Origin: Pelagicoccus mobilis
GTDB lineage: Bacteria; Verrucomicrobiota; Verrucomicrobiia; Opitutales; Opitutaceae
Length of the DNA stretch: 64,000 nucleotides
Assembly: GCF_016595505.1 (NCBI RefSeq)
Contig: NZ_JAENIL010000044.1
Span: 1-64,000 of the forward strand
Direction: 5' to 3'
Shown here: positions 18,808-26,544 of the stretch, piece by piece
Layout: each line of letters starts with the position of its first letter
Numbering within the stretch: position 1 is the stretch's first letter
The notes under the pieces: model-generated
Database searches by the model: none
Seen by the model: only the letters and a program-made list of their open reading frames with translations
What the model was told of the DNA's origin: nothing
Program-made: the position numbers and the translations under genes

Positions 18808-19772
18808 ATCACTCGGTCGTTTGGTTCTTTACCGTCGGTGAAGAGCTGGAGGTTGCGCAAGAAGTGGTCGATGCAGGACTCGGCTTCGTTGGCGTGACCG
18901 CCTGCGGTATGAGGAGTTATGAAGCAGTTTGGAAGCTGCCGGAGCTGGTGGTCTGCGGGAAGCGGTTCAGGGTCGGTTACGTCGAGCCATGCTTCGCGGA
19001 TAGGGCCATCGCTTAGGGCTTGGGCCAAGGCGGACTGGTCGACTGTGGTGCCGCGGCCGATGTTGTAGAAGACTGAGCCCGGCTTGCATTGGGCAAAGCG
19101 AGTGGCGTCGAAGAATTGCTGGGTGGCCTGGCTGTCGGGAAGGATGTTGATGATGTGATCGGTTTCCGCGAGGGCGGCGGGAAGGCTTTCGGCGTCGATG
19201 ACAGGCATGCCCTCGTCGCCGCGCGGGGTGCGGCGGTAGGCGCTAAGCTTCATCTCGAAGGGGGCTAGGAGTTCCGCAAGTCGTTTGCCAATGGCTCCGT
19301 ATCCGAGGATGATCGCGGATTGGCCACGGAGTGATACGCTACCGGATCTTAGCTGGTTCCACTCGTCGGTGCCGTTAGCGGTGGTGCTGGCTAGGCCTTG
19401 GGGAAGCTTGCGGGACTGGGCGAGCATGAAGGAGAGCGTGTGGTCTGCGCAGGCGTCGTTGAAAACGCTGGCGCTATTGGAGAGCTTGATGCCTTTGGAG
19501 GAGGCGAAGCTCCGAAACTCTGGTGTGTCGTAGCGGGTGACTCCGGAGGAGCTCACTTGTATCCACTTTAAGGATTCTGCCTTCTCGATCGCTTCGGTGA
19601 TTGGTTGACCGAAGGCGATGTCTGCTTCGTAGAAGCTAGGTTCGATTTCGCCGAGAGAAAGAACAGAGGCGGGCTTTTTAGGTAGAATGAGCTCGTGGCC
19701 TTGAGTGCCTGCCTTGAGGCGTTCGAGCAATTCTGGGGTGAGGGCGAAGTCGACGTAGATTTTAAGAGACAT
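18804..19772 (-). CDS. D-isomer-specific 2-hydroxyacid dehydrogenase
   Basis: NAD(P)-dependent reduction of a 2-keto acid to a D-2-hydroxy acid; cytosolic, 322 residues. It carries the Rossmann motif ILGYGAIGKRLAELL near residue 155, the substrate Arg in NIGRGTTVDQSALAQAL, the Glu in TDPEPLPADHQL and the catalytic His in ITPHTAGG. An N-terminal catalytic-domain segment (IQVSSSGVTRYD) resembles glyoxylate/hydroxypyruvate and CrdA-like members more than SerA, and there is no ACT domain. Precise substrate is not determinable. It is convergent with the sensor kinase: their coding ends share four bases. A ~285-bp intergenic stretch separates it from the divergent ADP-ribosylglycohydrolase-like gene. 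Confidence 0.9.
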   Translation of the reverse strand: MSLKIYVDFALTPELLERLKAGTQGHELILPKKPASVLSLGEIEPSFYEADIAFGQPITEAIEKAESLKWIQVSSSGVTRYDTPEFRSFASSKGIKLSNSASVFNDACADHTLSFMLAQSRKLPQGLASTTANGTDEWNQLRSGSVSLRGQSAIILGYGAIGKRLAELLAPFEMKLSAYRRTPRGDEGMPVIDAESLPAALAETDHIINILPDSQATQQFFDATRFAQCKPGSVFYNIGRGTTVDQSALAQALSDGPIREAWLDVTDPEPLPADHQLRQLPNCFITPHTAGGHANEAESCIDHFLRNLQLFTDGKEPNDRVI

Positions 19773-20056
19773 GGGAGAAAGAAAGTCGGAAGTAGGAATG
19801 ATGGGTTATAAAAGGGGAAACAGTTGAGCTCGCTGAAGGAGAAGCCACAGTGAACGTGGCTGGCTTTAGGAAGTGTGCTTCTTTAAATGGCTGGGTGAAT
19901 GTACGAGGCAATCCCATTGTTTGAATGGCTGGGGTCGTTGCTGGCACTTCCATTGGTTTGATGGGAGGAAGGGGGCCAAGGGCTTGGGAACTGGACTGTT
20001 ACGTGAGAGTGAGGAGTGACTGGAAAATGTCATGAAGTTGCGCGAAATTGCCTCTT
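19773..20056. other. Intergenic region between divergent genes
   Basis: About 285 bases serving both promoters. It contains a short hairpin at 19842-19860 (AGCCAC / GTGGCT) and several loosely repeated ATGGCTGGG words; no gene or known regulatory element recognised. Confidence 0.4.
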
Positions 20057-21349
20057 ATGAAAGCCCCATCGTTTACTTTAGCCGCGGTTTTCGGAGCATT
20101 GCTTGCGGCGCCTGTGACTGTGAAAAGCGAGCCCATCGAGCTGTCTCGTTCTGAATATGCCGACGGGTTGCATGGGTTCTGGTTGGCTCAGTGTATTGCG
20201 AACTGGACAGGACTGACGACGGAGATGGATAGAGTGGAGGTTCCGTTTTACACGGATGAGATGTGGGGACAGGCGGATCAGCCGAACATGTGGGGAAACA
20301 TGGGGCCTTCTCCTACTATCGATTACTTCTTCGTTCGGGAGGGTGAAGTCTGGGGGGCTGATGATGACACCGATATTGAGTATTTGTATCAGCATTTGCT
20401 GACGGAAAGCGATTCGTGCGTTTTGACAGGGGAGCAGATTCGGGATGGATGGTTAAAGCATATCTGGTCGGACAACTTCGGAAAAGAGGGTGAAAACTAT
20501 CTTTGGGTTTCGAACGAGAATGCTTACGAGTTGATGCGAAAAGGTATCCTTCCACCGGATACTAGTTTGGCGGAAAATAATCCGGACTACGAAATGATCG
20601 ATGCTCAGCTGACGACGGAGATCTTTGGCCTGTTTGCTCCGGGGCGTCCGGATGTCGCGTTGAAGATGGCGAAGCTTCCGATTCTTACCACGGCTCGCGA
20701 CAACGCTAAGTGGGCGTCTGAGTTTTATGTGGTGATGCACTCCTTGGCTGCGGTCTCTGAATCAAGAGGAGATATGACGCAGAGGATTCTGTGGATGGCG
20801 GAGCAAGCGAAGGAGCGCCTGCCGGAAGGTTCCTTTGTGCGGGGAATGTACGAGTTTGTGAAGGGGCGGTATGATGAGAGTCCCAAGAGCGATGATTGGG
20901 AGGCGACCCGAGACGCGCTTTATGAAGCGTATCAGTTGAATGGAAAAGATGGATACGAGTATCGTCGTCCTTTTGATGCTGGGATCAACTTCGGGGCGAG
21001 CTTGGTGAGCCTGTTCTATGGGGAGGGCGACTTGAAGCGGACGATTCAAATCGGGAGCTTAGCAGGTTGGGATTCTGATAATCCGACGGCGACTTGGGCT
21101 GGTTTGATCGGTTTTATGCTGGGCGAAGATGGAGTAGCGGAAGCGTTTGGGGTTAGTGACTTTTCGGATACATACTGGATCCACCGGACGCGTCGTGGTT
21201 TTCCTGATCGTACGCCAGATTTGGAAGGGGAGGATCGCTTTCCGTTGATGGCGCAGCGAGGGGTCGAGATTGTCGATCGAGTGGTTGAGACGATGATGGG
21301 CGGAGACGTTGATCCAGATGGCGATGTGTGGCGGATCGAGCTTCCTTGA
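20057..21349 (+). CDS. Secreted ADP-ribosylglycohydrolase-family protein
   Basis: A 430-residue protein with an N-terminal signal peptide (MKAPSFTLAAVFGALLAAPV). The body carries ADP-ribosylglycohydrolase (DraG/ARH) landmarks: an early YADGLHGFWLAQCIANWTG helix where GaxxGdalG is usual, DDDTDIEY near residue 110 for the first di-Mg site, and the late GWDSDNPTATWAGLIGFMLG segment corresponding to GGDTDTxAaixG. Export is unusual for an enzyme removing ADP-ribose from proteins; exported members in Verrucomicrobiota and Planctomycetota are often near carbohydrate-active genes and may hydrolyse other N- or O-glycosidic bonds. The start at 20057 is the only ATG that leaves an intact signal peptide; a TTG lies three codons upstream. 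Family firm, substrate unknown. Confidence 0.87.
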   Translation: MKAPSFTLAAVFGALLAAPVTVKSEPIELSRSEYADGLHGFWLAQCIANWTGLTTEMDRVEVPFYTDEMWGQADQPNMWGNMGPSPTIDYFFVREGEVWGADDDTDIEYLYQHLLTESDSCVLTGEQIRDGWLKHIWSDNFGKEGENYLWVSNENAYELMRKGILPPDTSLAENNPDYEMIDAQLTTEIFGLFAPGRPDVALKMAKLPILTTARDNAKWASEFYVVMHSLAAVSESRGDMTQRILWMAEQAKERLPEGSFVRGMYEFVKGRYDESPKSDDWEATRDALYEAYQLNGKDGYEYRRPFDAGINFGASLVSLFYGEGDLKRTIQIGSLAGWDSDNPTATWAGLIGFMLGEDGVAEAFGVSDFSDTYWIHRTRRGFPDRTPDLEGEDRFPLMAQRGVEIVDRVVETMMGGDVDPDGDVWRIELP

Positions 21350-21358
21350 TACGCGAAA

Positions 21359-21384
21359 CGGCCGAGCTCTTATGAGCCCGGCCG
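21359..21384. terminator. Possible bidirectional hairpin between convergent genes
   Basis: Imperfect inverted repeat CGGCCGAGCTC / GAGCCCGGCCG with a TTAT loop, between the convergent ADP-ribosylglycohydrolase-like and chemoreceptor genes. No strong T run on either side, so termination is only probable. Confidence 0.5.
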
Positions 21385-21416
21385 CATAAATCATCTAAAC
21401 GGTTTCTTAGGGGAAA

Positions 21417-22604
21417 CTAATTGAAGAGGGCGTCCTCTTTTACGCGGTTGTCGGCGAGGTCGAAGCTATCCCAGTCGCTGTTTTGGGTTCCTGTTGCTTT
21501 GGGAGTGAAAGAAGTGGCGAGTTGGGCGGTTCCTTCTGAGCCGCTAAGAATTTTCTGAAGATCGAGAACCGTTTGCTGAAGCATTTCGGCTTGAGAGGAG
21601 AGCTCTTCGGAGGTGCTGGCTGTTTCCTCGGCGGTGGCTGAGTTTGCCTGGATGTCGCGATCGAGTTCCGAAACGGCGCTATTGATTTGGGAAATGCTGT
21701 TGGTCTGCTCTTGGCTGGCGTTGGAGATTTCTTCGACCAGTTCGTTCACGTTGCGGGCTTTGCCGAGAATGTTCTCGAAGCTTTCGCCGACGCGGTTGGA
21801 AATTTCTACGCCGCGCTCCGAACGCTGAATGGAGTCTTCGATTTGAGTGGCGGTGTCCTTGGCGGCAGAGGCGCATCGTTGGGCGAGATTGCGAACTTCG
21901 TCGGCGACCACGGCGAATCCGGCGCCGGCTTCACCCGCTCGTGCGGCTTCGACCGCGGCGTTGAGGGCGAGGATGTTGGTTTGGAACGCGATTTCGTCGA
22001 TGGCCTTGATGATGTTGGCGATGTTGTCGCTGGAGGCCTTGATCGCGTTCATGGCTTCGAACATTTCGGCCATGCTTTGTGATCCGTGCTCCGCGGCCGA
22101 ACGTGTTTCGTTTGCCATGTTGCGGGCTTTGAGAGCGTTGTCCGCGTTGCGGGAGGTGGTGTTCGAAAGTTCTGAAAGGGCGGCGGAGGTTTGCTGGATG
22201 GAGGCGGCTTGTCGGCTGGAGCCGTCGGCGAGGCCTTGGCTGGAGGAAGATACCTGTGCCGCTGCGCCGCCGGTTTGTTCGGACATGGCGAGCAGGGTGG
22301 TTTCGACTTCGTTGAGCGGCTTGGTGATGGAGGAGTTCAGCAGGAGGGAGAACAGGCCTGCTGCGATGAAGCCGGTTGCCAGAATGCCGATTGTCGCCCT
22401 ATAGGTGCCGCTGGCGCTTGATTCGAGGGAGTCGATCTTTTCAGCGACAGAGGGATTTTCCTTGGCGAGGGCTGCCAGTTCTTCTGCTGCGGAGCTAGCG
22501 TTGTTGGCTCCGATAATTCCGACGATACCGAGGATGAGGAAGAGGGTGGTGAGGCTGCCGACTAGGGTAAATAACCGAGCCTGGAGGGAGAGTTTCTTGA
22601 GCAT
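21417..22604 (-). CDS. Methyl-accepting chemotaxis protein with minimal periplasmic region
   Basis: Inner-membrane chemoreceptor, 395 residues from the ATG at 22604; an extension to 22691 adds a polar leader before TM1 and is unlikely. TM1 spans ~11-32 and TM2 ~69-90, leaving only ~35 residues outside, too few for a four-helix-bundle or Cache sensor. The cytoplasmic part is a methyl-accepting coiled coil with the highly conserved hairpin tip [23 protein letters not shown]. No recognisable HAMP sequence is present beyond a short connector, and the C-terminus lacks a CheR-docking NWETF-like pentapeptide. It probably responds to membrane, redox or cytoplasmic cues, or pairs with another protein. 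No other che or flagellar genes are in the window. Confidence 0.92.
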   Translation of the reverse strand: MLKKLSLQARLFTLVGSLTTLFLILGIVGIIGANNASSAAEELAALAKENPSVAEKIDSLESSASGTYRATIGILATGFIAAGLFSLLLNSSITKPLNEVETTLLAMSEQTGGAAAQVSSSSQGLADGSSRQAASIQQTSAALSELSNTTSRNADNALKARNMANETRSAAEHGSQSMAEMFEAMNAIKASSDNIANIIKAIDEIAFQTNILALNAAVEAARAGEAGAGFAVVADEVRNLAQRCASAAKDTATQIEDSIQRSERGVEISNRVGESFENILGKARNVNELVEEISNASQEQTNSISQINSAVSELDRDIQANSATAEETASTSEELSSQAEMLQQTVLDLQKILSGSEGTAQLATSFTPKATGTQNSDWDSFDLADNRVKEDALFN

Positions 22605-22900
22605 GGGAGTATAACGGTCCTCTGGAGGTTTATGGGATTGGGGATCAAGGCCCTGTGTGGTCTTCAAGGCTGCGTGGTCTATCGGCTGCACCCGCTATGA
22701 CTTGATGCGGAAAGCGCTCAATTGGGCAAAATTGCTGAGGGATCTACCTGGGGGGATTTTCTCTCCGTCGCCCGGATAACAAGTGTGGACCTCGAGACCG
22801 GTACTGTTTAAGAGCTGCGGAGCGCAGTCGGCTGAATCGCGAAAACGTGCTTGATCTGTCGAAACATTTATAAAATAACCAATTTACTAAAGATAAGATC
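22605..22900. other. Intergenic region upstream of cysH
   Basis: About 295 bases between divergent genes. It holds a small hairpin (CTGCG/CGCAG near 22816) and an A/T-rich stretch just before the cysH ATG. No SAM riboswitch core or other known leader was recognised. Confidence 0.4.
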
Positions 22901-23620
22901 ATGAGCGCCGCAATTGAGACAATGGAACAGAATGACATCGACCTGGAGCAGGCTTCAGCGGAGGAGCGCGTCCGCTGGGCGGTGGAAACCTTTGGCAGCG
23001 AGCTGATCATGACGACCAGCTTTGGTACGCATTCGGCGGTGATGTTGCACTTGGTGACCTCGGTTTTGCCGGACATCCCCGTGGTTTTCATCGATACGGG
23101 CTATCTGTTTCCTGAGACCTACAAGTTTGCCCACGAGCTGAGCGAGCGTCTCAATCTAAATTTGAAGAAGTTTCTCCCAAAGATGTCGGCCGCGGAGCAG
23201 GAAGCTCTCTATGGCAAGATGTGGGAGAATGGCGAAGAGGGGCATAAGCGTTACGCTTTGATCAACAAGGTAGAGCCGATGGATCGCGCGGTGCGTGATC
23301 TAGGGGCGAAGGCTTGGCTGGCCGGCTTGCGCCGCAGTCAAGGCTCGAGCCGCAGCGAACGCCCGGTGGTGCAGGTGCAGAATCAGATGACAAAGGTCTA
23401 TCCGATTCTTGATTGGGATAACCGAAAAATGCACCAGTACCTGACAGCCAACGACTTGCCGTATCATCCGCTTTGGGATGAAGGCTATGTTTCGCTGGGC
23501 GATTGGCACAGCACCTCGAAGTTGATGCCCGGAATGACTGAAGAGCAGACTCGTTTTGGCGGACTCAAGCGCGAGTGCGGCTTGCACGAGCTCTCTGGGC
23601 AGGCGGATTTCCAGATCTAA
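22901..23620 (+). CDS. cysH: Phosphoadenylyl-sulfate (PAPS) reductase
   Basis: Reduces activated sulfate to sulfite in assimilation, using thioredoxin; cytosolic, 239 residues. Features are the PP-loop-like nucleotide site [14 protein letters not shown] near residue 30, [14 protein letters not shown], the sulfonucleotide-binding [10 protein letters not shown] and the C-terminal catalytic ECGLH motif (Cys at ~residue 227). The CC...CxxC iron-sulfur cysteines of bacterial APS reductases are absent, so PAPS rather than APS should be the substrate. A conventional terminator follows. No other cys genes are beside it, so regulation is presumably independent. Confidence 0.94.
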   Translation: MSAAIETMEQNDIDLEQASAEERVRWAVETFGSELIMTTSFGTHSAVMLHLVTSVLPDIPVVFIDTGYLFPETYKFAHELSERLNLNLKKFLPKMSAAEQEALYGKMWENGEEGHKRYALINKVEPMDRAVRDLGAKAWLAGLRRSQGSSRSERPVVQVQNQMTKVYPILDWDNRKMHQYLTANDLPYHPLWDEGYVSLGDWHSTSKLMPGMTEEQTRFGGLKRECGLHELSGQADFQI

Positions 23621-23681
23621 AATATTTCTGTGGGAGAGAGTTCTCCCGCAAACGACTTTTACACCAAAGTCTCAGTTAGGA

Positions 23682-23712
23682 AGAGCCGGACCGGTCAGGT
23701 CCGGCTTTTCTT
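23682..23712 (+). terminator. Terminator of cysH
   Basis: Nine-base perfect stem AGCCGGACC / GGTCCGGCT with a 5-nt loop, followed by TTTTC; 60 bases past the cysH stop. Confidence 0.88.
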
Positions 23713-23821
23713 GTGGAGTCTGTGTTGAGTGGTGGGACGCGGACAATCGCGTGACAAGCACGCACAGAGGATGTGCCTTGAGGAATGCGGTTGGATAGGC
23801 GAATAATGCTAGATCTAGGCA

Positions 23822-23858
23822 CGAAAAAGCCGCTCTCCTGGGGGGATGAGCGGCTTGG
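23822..23858 (-). terminator. Terminator of rpmB (minus strand)
   Basis: On the minus strand AAGCCGCTC pairs with GAGCGGCTT around a CCCCCC-containing loop, then TTTTCG. It lies just downstream of the rpmB stop. Confidence 0.85.
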
Positions 23859-23879
23859 AAATTGTTTTGTGTAAGGGGC

Positions 23880-24110
23880 TTACGCCTTTTCAACGAGGCC
23901 GGCCTTGATAGCCTTTACGCTGACCCACATGCGCTTGACCTGACCTGATGGGAGGCGAACCTTAACGCGTTGCACGTTTGGACGGAACTTACGCTTGGTA
24001 GTCTTGGTTACGTGTGTACCGATGCCGCCGCTCTTCTTGGACTGTCCCTTGCGGTGGATGATTGAGCCTGTAGTTGGGCGTTTGCCTGTAATTGCGCAGA
24101 TTCTTGCCAT
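23880..24110 (-). CDS. rpmB: 50S ribosomal protein L28
   Basis: Small 76-residue basic protein of the large ribosomal subunit. The start is set at the ATG before ARICAITGKRPTTG, the conserved L28 N-terminus; 18 extra in-frame codons upstream do not match the family. Also conserved are the KTTKRKFRPNVQRVKV strand region and the C-terminal WVSVKAIKAGLVEKA. It is encoded alone, not beside rpmG as in many bacteria, with its own terminator. Assignment is firm. Confidence 0.96.
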   Translation of the reverse strand: MARICAITGKRPTTGSIIHRKGQSKKSGGIGTHVTKTTKRKFRPNVQRVKVRLPSGQVKRMWVSVKAIKAGLVEKA

Positions 24111-24203
24111 GTCAGAAATTGGTTGAGAAACGGGGAAGAAATGGTTCGAGGGGGACCTTGGCAAGAACCAAATGGTGATTTTTTTGGTATCGGGTTTCGG
24201 GTA

Positions 24204-25226
24204 CTAGGTTCTGGGGATTTCACTGCGGATGGCGGAGAGGGCTTGGAATTTTTGGCCCATCAAGGCCGGATGCATCAACTCTTTGAGCTTCTGTCGGATA
24301 GGAGCGAGGGCAGGAAGCGTTGGGTCGAAGGCTTTCTGCAGGAATTGGGGAGCGCGGTGGACGATGAAGGATTCCTGGCTTTGCAGGGAGATCTTTTGGA
24401 AGGCGTTTTTCTCCAGCTCGGCTTCGAGATGGTCCCAGCAGATGTGGTGGGTGATGTCGATTTGGCCCGGAGCGGGGAGGATGTCGGGGATTTGCTGGTG
24501 CTGGTAGTACGCTCGGGCGGAGCCCTGCGGGGTGTCATGGATAATGTTGTGCCAGGTCTTGCCGTAGTCGAAGGCGATGAAGACGCCCTGCCAGCTTGCT
24601 TCTAATATAGTAGCAGCGATTTTGGAGGAACCAGTGGGCAGGTCGATGGTGTAGCCGTTTGGCAAGTCGGTGGGAAGCTGGGGGAGGTATTGGCTGGCTG
24701 CCGAGCTGAGTGCGCTGCGTGGGGTCCAGTGTAGCTGGTCGTCTTCGAGGGTGACGCCGTATTCGACCCACTCGTTTCCGTTGAAGCGGATTTGGCGGAA
24801 CGTCTGGGCGTCGAAGAGCTCGTTTGAGAAGACGACGGCTTTGGGGGGAATTTTCAACGCGTCAGCGATTCCGACGGTTTGGATGGAGCGGAAGGGGGAA
24901 TCGGATTCTTGGAAGAGAGTGCCGCCTGGCTCGGCGCCGAGCTCGACCCAATCGGTTTCGGCAGGAGAGAGGCCAGTTTCCTTTAGGAGAGCGCTTGCGG
25001 CTTCGACTACGATCTCGGCGAAGGCTTCCTTCAGGCTAATCGAGGTGTAGAAGTCGGATTTCGCGTTTTTGCCGACGCGTTGCTTGTCCTGCCTGTAGTA
25101 ACCGTGGGTGGGGTGGTAGAGGGCAGTCTCGATGAAGTCTGGCAGTTCGATGTACCCGTCTTGATCGGCTTTCTCGGCGAGGGCGGCGAGAATTTCGGGT
25201 GATGGATCTGGGAGCTCGGTCTTCAT
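24204..25226 (-). CDS. SAM-dependent methyltransferase, MidA/NDUFAF7-like (COG1565)
   Basis: Cytosolic protein of 340 residues (an ATG seven codons upstream is equally possible; neither has a clear Shine-Dalgarno). It has the MidA layout: an N-terminal helical cap FIETALYHPTHGYYR; DFYTSISLKEAFAEIVVEA; the SAM-binding strand WVELGAEPGGT, where family members usually have xExGAGxGxL; FSNELFDAQTFRQI, matching the usual NExxDAxPV; and IAFDYGKTW, matching the usual xxDYG. Mitochondrial NDUFAF7 methylates an arginine of complex I, but bacterial targets are generally unknown. It is divergent from tsaD with ~90 bases between starts. Confidence 0.88.
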   Translation of the reverse strand: MKTELPDPSPEILAALAEKADQDGYIELPDFIETALYHPTHGYYRQDKQRVGKNAKSDFYTSISLKEAFAEIVVEAASALLKETGLSPAETDWVELGAEPGGTLFQESDSPFRSIQTVGIADALKIPPKAVVFSNELFDAQTFRQIRFNGNEWVEYGVTLEDDQLHWTPRSALSSAASQYLPQLPTDLPNGYTIDLPTGSSKIAATILEASWQGVFIAFDYGKTWHNIIHDTPQGSARAYYQHQQIPDILPAPGQIDITHHICWDHLEAELEKNAFQKISLQSQESFIVHRAPQFLQKAFDPTLPALAPIRQKLKELMHPALMGQKFQALSAIRSEIPRT

Positions 25227-25319
25227 TTTGAGGCAGCAAGAAGACATGCGATCGTCTTGAAGTCACGCAATTTGATTGCGGGCGCCGCGGAGAGGGCTAA
25301 AGCAGTGCTGTTTGAATTT

Positions 25320-26354
25320 ATGCTGTTAGCGATCGAAAGTTCCTGTGACGAGTCGGCCCTCGCTCTTTTTGAGCGCGGTGTGGGAATCCGTGGGGAATGG
25401 ATTAGCAGCCAGGTGTCCTTGCATGCTGAATACGGGGGAGTGGTTCCGGATTTGGCGAGCCGTGAACATTTGAATAATTTTGCCCCGCTTCTAGAAACGG
25501 CTCGTCATGAACACGGCCTGGAGGGAATCTCTGAAATTGCGGTCACTACTGGGCCGGGCTTGGCGGCATGTTTGGCGATGGGCTTGGCGGTGGCTAATGC
25601 GCTGTCCTTAGCTTGGAAGGTGCCGGTCTATGGGGTGAATCATCTGCGAGCTCACGCGCACTCGCCGTTTGTATCGGTTTACGAGGACTGTCCTGAAGAT
25701 TTTGATACGCGAATAGCTGAGGCGTATTTGCCTCATTTGTCTTTGATCGTTTCGGGTGGAAATACGATTTTGGCTCGAATCGACGAGGACCGGACGCTTT
25801 CTATCTTAGGGCAGACGATCGACGATGCGGCAGGTGAGGCTTTGGATAAAGGTGCGAAGCTTTTGGCTCTCGGTTATCCGGGTGGTCCAAAGCTAGAGAA
25901 GCTGGCGGTTGGAGGAGACGTGAAAGCGTATCGCTTTCCGCGTGCTCTAGTGGACAAGCCGCATCTCGATTTTAGTTTCTCAGGTTTGAAGACTAGCTTG
26001 CGTTATCAAGTCGAGAAAATGGGAGTGGAAGCTGCGGAGGCGGACTTGACTAATCTTTGCGCTTCTTACCAAGAAGCTGTAGTGGACGCTTTGATACGGA
26101 AAACGGAGCGAGCGTTGAAGGCGGGTGGCTATAAGAGCATCGGTTTGTCTGGAGGTGTCTCGAATAACGGTGTCTTGAGGTCTCGCTTTGAGGCGTTGGG
26201 GAAGAAGCGTCGGGTGAAGAGCCTAATGGCTAAGCGTTGCCATACGGGAGACAATGCGGGGATGATTGCCTTTAGCCATGTATTCGAAGGGCAAGGACGC
26301 GAGGCGGGGTTGCTCGATATTGTTCCTGCCTTGCCGCTTGATCGATTGGCTTAG
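25320..26354 (+). CDS. tsaD: tRNA N6-adenosine threonylcarbamoyltransferase
   Basis: Transfers the threonylcarbamoyl group to A37 of ANN-decoding tRNAs, acting with TsaB, TsaE and TsaC (not in this window). It is an ASKHA-fold metalloenzyme of 344 residues. Visible are the N-terminal LAIESSCDESALAL, the HAEYGGVVPDLASREHL loop, metal-ligand histidines in VNHLRAHAHS, the SGGNT phosphate loop and DDAAGEALDKGAKLLALGYPGG. A 21-codon in-frame extension lies upstream, but the ATG at 25320 fits the conserved N-terminus. Downstream is a repeat module rather than a recognisable terminator. Firm assignment. Confidence 0.96.
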   Translation: MLLAIESSCDESALALFERGVGIRGEWISSQVSLHAEYGGVVPDLASREHLNNFAPLLETARHEHGLEGISEIAVTTGPGLAACLAMGLAVANALSLAWKVPVYGVNHLRAHAHSPFVSVYEDCPEDFDTRIAEAYLPHLSLIVSGGNTILARIDEDRTLSILGQTIDDAAGEALDKGAKLLALGYPGGPKLEKLAVGGDVKAYRFPRALVDKPHLDFSFSGLKTSLRYQVEKMGVEAAEADLTNLCASYQEAVVDALIRKTERALKAGGYKSIGLSGGVSNNGVLRSRFEALGKKRRVKSLMAKRCHTGDNAGMIAFSHVFEGQGREAGLLDIVPALPLDRLA

Positions 26355-26395
26355 AGACGGTCCTAAGAAATCGTCACTAAAATCTGTAGTAGCAG

Positions 26396-26460
26396 TTTTG
26401 TGTCCGTTGGGGACCCGCCTTCGCGTTAAGTTTCGGCGAGGCGAGCAACGGACGCTACCT
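26396..26460. repeat. Solo copy of intergenic repeat module D
   Basis: A ~65-base segment with GGGGACCCGCCTTCGCGTTA, then TTTCGGCGAGGCGAGCAACG and GACGCTACCT. It closely matches segments at ~51.77, 55.86, 59.40, 63.06 and 63.39 kb. Partly self-complementary (CGCCT..CGC / GCG.AGGCG), so able to form a hairpin after tsaD. Confidence 0.8.
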
Positions 26461-26485
26461 TTAGTAGCTAGTGCTTGTTATCGTC

Positions 26486-26522
26486 AAAAAAAGAGGACGG
26501 CCGCTGAACGGACGTCCTTCTT
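26486..26522 (-). terminator. Terminator of the isochorismatase-like gene (minus strand)
   Basis: Read on the minus strand: AAGGACGTCCGTT pairs with the GCGGCCGTCCTCTT region (core GGACG / CGTCC) and is followed by seven T. Confidence 0.75.
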
Positions 26523-26544
26523 GTGATTGGTTGTAAGGAGGGGC

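Noticed and set aside
22700-22900. Possible SAM or other riboswitch before cysH
   Set aside because: A hairpin is present but the conserved core nucleotides of SAM-I, II or IV leaders are not visible.
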